A stretch of DNA of 23,852 bases, taken from contig JWZX01002945.1 of the NCBI GenBank assembly GCA_001275005.1, positions 1-23,852 on the forward strand. The letters are read 5' to 3'. The translations under genes were made by a program, and so were the position numbers. A model generated the notes under the pieces. The model was not told where the DNA came from, made no database searches, and saw only the letters and a list, made by a program, of their open reading frames with translations. Within the stretch, counting starts at the first letter, position 1. Each line of letters begins with the position of its first letter. Below are positions 20,573 to 23,852 of the stretch, one piece after another. The DNA is from Chrysochromulina tobinii (Eukaryota; Haptophyta; Prymnesiales; Chrysochromulinaceae).

Positions 20573-21420
20573 GCGCCCGACAGGTGCGTTGGGGCTGGTG
20601 GTCGATGACGCCGGCCGCTGACCAGCGGCGTTCGGTGCTCTGGACCGCAGCGCGCGGCTTGGGGTCGGGGTCCCGCGCCGCTGGGCCATGCATGCGCGCA
20701 GGCAGGTGGGGATAGACCAAGTGAAAGAGGGAGCCGCGGCGCTCGCCCGGCCGGCGCGGAGGCATAGGATTGATGCCTCGAGTACGCAGACACCGGGGAC
20801 CCCGTATCAGGCGCGCGGGTCCCGAGCACGGGAGTCGATGAAGTGTTCATACCTCTGGCTTTAAACGCAAAAGATCGGTGGCGCATTAACGGTGTAACCG
20901 ACAGGTCACAGCGCCCCAGGCACGCCTCACCAATTGCGCCTCACGCCGCCCGAGCGCGCCAGTGAGACACCCGACCGGCACCGCGCCTAAAACGCGCCCA
21001 CCCCCGCGGAATGCTTTTATTTCATTCGACCGCGGCGAAGAAGCCCCACGGCGCGGCCCGAAGGCGAAGCGCCAAGCGCGAAGGGCCAAGGGGAAGGGCA
21101 AGCCGAAGCCCCGAACGGTTACCATGACGGTTACGTTATAACACGCGAAGTGTTCACAGCCAATGTATATTGATGTATCGTACGTGATTCCTGAAGGATA
21201 AATGTACTGTTACAAGTAGAGTGTATCCTGATGAGTGATGTCTCTCAAATGTGACTTAAGTTGTGTTCACAGCCATTGTTTATAATTCGACACTCAAGAC
21301 ACCGGACCGGCGTACCGGTACATTCGGATGTTCACACACAACAGTTCCGTTGCACCGGTTGTCGCGTCTGTCGTGTTTTAACGTTCACACAAGCGACCCT
21401 CCCAGATCGAGGCCGTCCAG
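20573..21420. other. Spacer between psbO and the helicase gene
   Basis: 848 bp without a convincing gene. The left part is GC-rich (psbO 3' flank). The section 20990-21120 on the plus strand is rich in GAAG/AAGG. The right 300 bp are markedly AT-richer and carry the TGTTCACA repeats listed separately. I found no tRNA or rRNA. Confidence 0.55.
21150..21398 (+). promoter_or_regulatory. Upstream region of the helicase with repeated GTTCACA motif
   Basis: GTGTTCACAGCCAATGT (21150-21166) and GTGTTCACAGCCATTGT (21263-21279) differ at one base and are 113 bp apart. Two more TTCACACA copies lie near 21330 and 21383. They are directly upstream of the start codon at 21421, so they may be transcription-factor sites. 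This is an inference from repetition and position only. Confidence 0.45.
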
Positions 21421-23601
21421 ATGATCGTCCCACTCTTCATCGCAACCGCGGTCGTGTTCGTGTTGCCAAATGCACTTCCACGGTTCCCCAGCCGTTGCGT
21501 TGCGCCTGTGGCCAACGCGAATTTTGATGTCAACAACGCCGTGACTCGACTGAATGCCGCCGTGGACAGGGAGGACTACGCTGCAGCCAAAGCCATCAAA
21601 GAGGAGATTGATGCCGCGCGCAAGGCAAGTGCCTTCAAAGATGGTGGCGAAGAGGCGGCGGCCCTAACTTGGGAGTTCGCACCATCATGGCTCCGCTCGC
21701 GCCTCGAAGACCTGGGCTTCCGCTACCCGACACCTGTGCAGGCAGCCGCTCTGAAATTCTGGAATGCGGATGCTGTGAAATCGGACGCGGAGTCATCGAG
21801 CGTTGGCGAAAATGAGGGCACGTCGGCCGAGGAGCCGGCCTCGCTCGCGGAGCCGCTCATGGAGCCGATGCAGCCCGCCCTCGAGGTGATCGTTCCGGCA
21901 GGCCTCGTGGCTGGAGACATCCTCGCTGTGGAAACTGAGGATGGAACGCAGTTCAACGTCATGGTACCCGAAGGGTGCGGTGCCGGCGACGCACTCCTCA
22001 TCGATCTACCTTCAAATGGAAATGGTGCTTCGCCGCAGCCCCCTGCCATCCAACGCGATGCGGTCATCAGCGCCCCGACCGGCTCAGGCAAGACCCTAGC
22101 GTTTGCAGTCCCACTCCTCTGCGAGCTCGGCGACGAGCTCGAGCGCCGCTCTCTTGAGGCCGTGAGTGCGGTGAGTGTGCTGCTCGAGGCTCCAGCTGGC
22201 TCCGACATCTCCCCGACGGATACCATGGAGGCTCTCTCGCCCTCGCTCCAGACCCCGGCCGGTCGTGGCGATGGCAGGAAGGCCGCCTTGACGCTGCCCC
22301 CTCGCGGGTCGCCGTTGGGCCTCGTGATCACGCCTACTGGTTCGCTGGCCGAGCAGGCGGCGCGCCAAATCTTCGGCCTGGTGGGCGGCTACGCTCGCGA
22401 GTCGCGCACGTACAAGCCCGGCGCCAAGGACTCGATCGTCCGATATGGTGGCCCTAAGGCAGTGCGCGTCGCTGTGCTGACGACGGCGGAGGATGGACTT
22501 GCGGCCGCCGCTGCCGCCGCTGAGAATGGCGGAGTGCTGCGCGACTCCGAAGTGCTCATCGTTTCCGCCGAAGCCCTCGAGACGGTCCGTGACGCCCTGG
22601 ACACGTCTGCCCTGCGGATGGCGTGTGTCGACGAGGCCGATGCGTGTGAGTGCGCTGTACTGGGCGCCCTCCCGGCCCCCGTCCGCCGCGTGCTCATAGG
22701 AGCAACTGTGGGCGAGGCGGTCGCGAAGGCGGTGGAGGCGGGATGGATCGAGAGGCCCATCCTCCTCGGCAGCGGCGCGGCGCGCGCCTGGACTCAAAAC
22801 GACCTGGCGCAAGCGCTCTGCCCACCCGGACTCACACATAGGTTCTCCATCGCGCCCATGAGCGACGGCGAGAACGCCGTGCAATTGCAGCTGTTGGCCC
22901 TCGCGAGGCTGCTGCGAAAGGACCTGCGCGATTGGGAGGCGCTCGGCGCGGCGGCGGTAGCGATGCCCATGCCTGCCTTTGCGACGTCGCAGGGCCTCGG
23001 CTCGGACGCGCCTTCAGCTGCGATCGACGTATCCGAGGTGCGCACAAGACCTCGCGCTGTCGTCTTCACGAAGGATGCAAGCGAGGCGTTGAAAGCCGGT
23101 GCTGCGCTGCGTGATGCGCTGTGGGGGGAGCAAGCGGTTGTGACGAGAGCAGGCGCCTCTCCGGAGTCTGGGGCGGCTGCCTTCAAGTCTGTGCGCAGCA
23201 ACCGTGACAAGATGGACTTCGAATCCGTCATCAGCTCCGGTGGCGCCTCGGTACTCATCGTGCCCATGTCTGAGGGCAGAGGGCTCGATTTTCCAAACGT
23301 GACGCACGTGTACTGCCTCTCGCTCGGACTGCGCCCGGAGCAAGCCAACGAATATGCGCACATGGCCGGCCGGGCGGGGCGTGTGGGGCAGGCGGGCCGC
23401 GGTGTGGTGACGAGCGTCATCAACGCGGATCCCGACTGGGTGTCCGTGCTCAGCAACCTGAACACGATCGTGCAAGGCTCGCTCGGGCGCAGCCTGGAGG
23501 CGGTGGCCGTGCCGTCGACGAGCGAGGACACGGACAAACGCCGTGCCCTGGACGACCTCATACTGCTCACTAAGGACGATGTCACCAACGAGAGCAAGTA
23601 G
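21421..23601 (+). CDS. Plastid-type DEAD-box RNA helicase with N-terminal UVR motif, 726 aa
   Basis: Single exon from the ATG at 21421. Residues 1-20 (MIVPLFIATAVVFVLPNALP) look like an ER signal peptide, followed by a basic, Pro/Ser-containing stretch, as in nuclear proteins sent to a complex plastid. A UVR-like motif lies at about 38-66 (AVDREDYAAAKAIKEEID). Helicase motifs: Q motif near 100-108 (FRYPTPVQ), Walker A 218-225 (APTGSGKT), a divergent Ia (TPTGSLAEQ), DEAD at 404-407, GAT at 427-429, motif V SEGRGLDF at 617-624 and motif VI HMAGRAGRVGQ at 647-657. Between Q and Walker A is an insert with two VPxG-x-x-x-GD units (156-197). The enzyme should unwind RNA using ATP; a role in plastid ribosome assembly or RNA processing is likely but unproven. 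TPGR is not recognisable, so the core is divergent. Confidence 0.9.
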   Translation: MIVPLFIATAVVFVLPNALPRFPSRCVAPVANANFDVNNAVTRLNAAVDREDYAAAKAIKEEIDAARKASAFKDGGEEAAALTWEFAPSWLRSRLEDLGFRYPTPVQAAALKFWNADAVKSDAESSSVGENEGTSAEEPASLAEPLMEPMQPALEVIVPAGLVAGDILAVETEDGTQFNVMVPEGCGAGDALLIDLPSNGNGASPQPPAIQRDAVISAPTGSGKTLAFAVPLLCELGDELERRSLEAVSAVSVLLEAPAGSDISPTDTMEALSPSLQTPAGRGDGRKAALTLPPRGSPLGLVITPTGSLAEQAARQIFGLVGGYARESRTYKPGAKDSIVRYGGPKAVRVAVLTTAEDGLAAAAAAAENGGVLRDSEVLIVSAEALETVRDALDTSALRMACVDEADACECAVLGALPAPVRRVLIGATVGEAVAKAVEAGWIERPILLGSGAARAWTQNDLAQALCPPGLTHRFSIAPMSDGENAVQLQLLALARLLRKDLRDWEALGAAAVAMPMPAFATSQGLGSDAPSAAIDVSEVRTRPRAVVFTKDASEALKAGAALRDALWGEQAVVTRAGASPESGAAAFKSVRSNRDKMDFESVISSGGASVLIVPMSEGRGLDFPNVTHVYCLSLGLRPEQANEYAHMAGRAGRVGQAGRGVVTSVINADPDWVSVLSNLNTIVQGSLGRSLEAVAVPSTSEDTDKRRALDDLILLTKDDVTNESK

Positions 23602-23852
23602 GACGCGGTGAGAGGAGCGTAAGAGCAGCAGGAGGAGCCGAGGCGCGGCAAGCCCGCGGACGGCCGCGCAGACAAGGATTGAGTTGGAGGAAAGTACTAG
23701 GTACCCGAAGATGTTGCTTGTTTTGTTCGATCGAAAAGCACTTACTGCTGTCAGATTGTACCCGCGAGGCGGGGGCGCGTAAATACAAATTGGTAATCTG
23801 AATGGCTCCGCGGCCGCGCGGCCCGCGCGGCCCCGCCGGGGGCCCGGGGCGG
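23602..23852. other. 3' flank of the helicase gene to window end
   Basis: No gene seen. The section to about 23800 is mixed in composition and probably holds the 3' UTR. The last 50 bp are almost pure G/C with nested palindromes (GCGGCCGCGCGGC). Confidence 0.5.

Overview
The window is nuclear DNA of a unicellular eukaryotic alga. It is GC-rich, its genes sit on both strands with short GT-AG introns, and one gene encodes PsbO, the photosystem II extrinsic protein. A DEAD-box helicase starts with an ER-type signal peptide followed by a transit-like stretch, which fits a plastid surrounded by extra membranes. My best guess is a haptophyte, or possibly another alga with a complex red plastid. This rests on general character, not on a diagnostic marker.

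Layout: 225-1632 (+) ARM-repeat/U-box protein whose coiled-coil tail is out of frame. 1633-2294 minisatellite-rich spacer. 2295-3812 (-) four-exon gene of unknown function. 4637-4840 (-) small acidic protein. 4931-5253 array of palindromic hairpins. 5531-9005 (+) large two-exon ARM-repeat protein. 9502-10300 a defective hAT transposon with exact 8-bp target duplication. 10474-12273 (+) EF-hand protein. 12665-15432 (+) eight-exon glutamine:fructose-6-phosphate aminotransferase (GFAT). 16047-17570 (-) low-complexity PDZ protein. 17691-19028 (+) secreted leucine-rich-repeat protein. 19288-20572 (+) psbO, two exons. 21421-23601 (+) plastid-type DEAD-box helicase.

The genes do not form one pathway; the order looks like ordinary nuclear housekeeping. 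The two plastid genes (psbO and the helicase) are adjacent on the same strand, and the PDZ and LRR genes are divergent across a 120-bp gap.

The most unusual content is non-coding. All seven GFAT introns are built from short tandem repeats, mostly about 10 bp, and several share an almost identical 3' end. Six of the seven have exon flanks that echo their 5' splice site, as expected for intron-generating insertions. The seventh ends in a 28-bp near-copy of the preceding exon end, so it appears to have arisen by tandem duplication. Together with the hairpin array and the hAT relic, these are the parts most worth following up. All calls come from reading the sequence and recalling family motifs; no database search or alignment was run.
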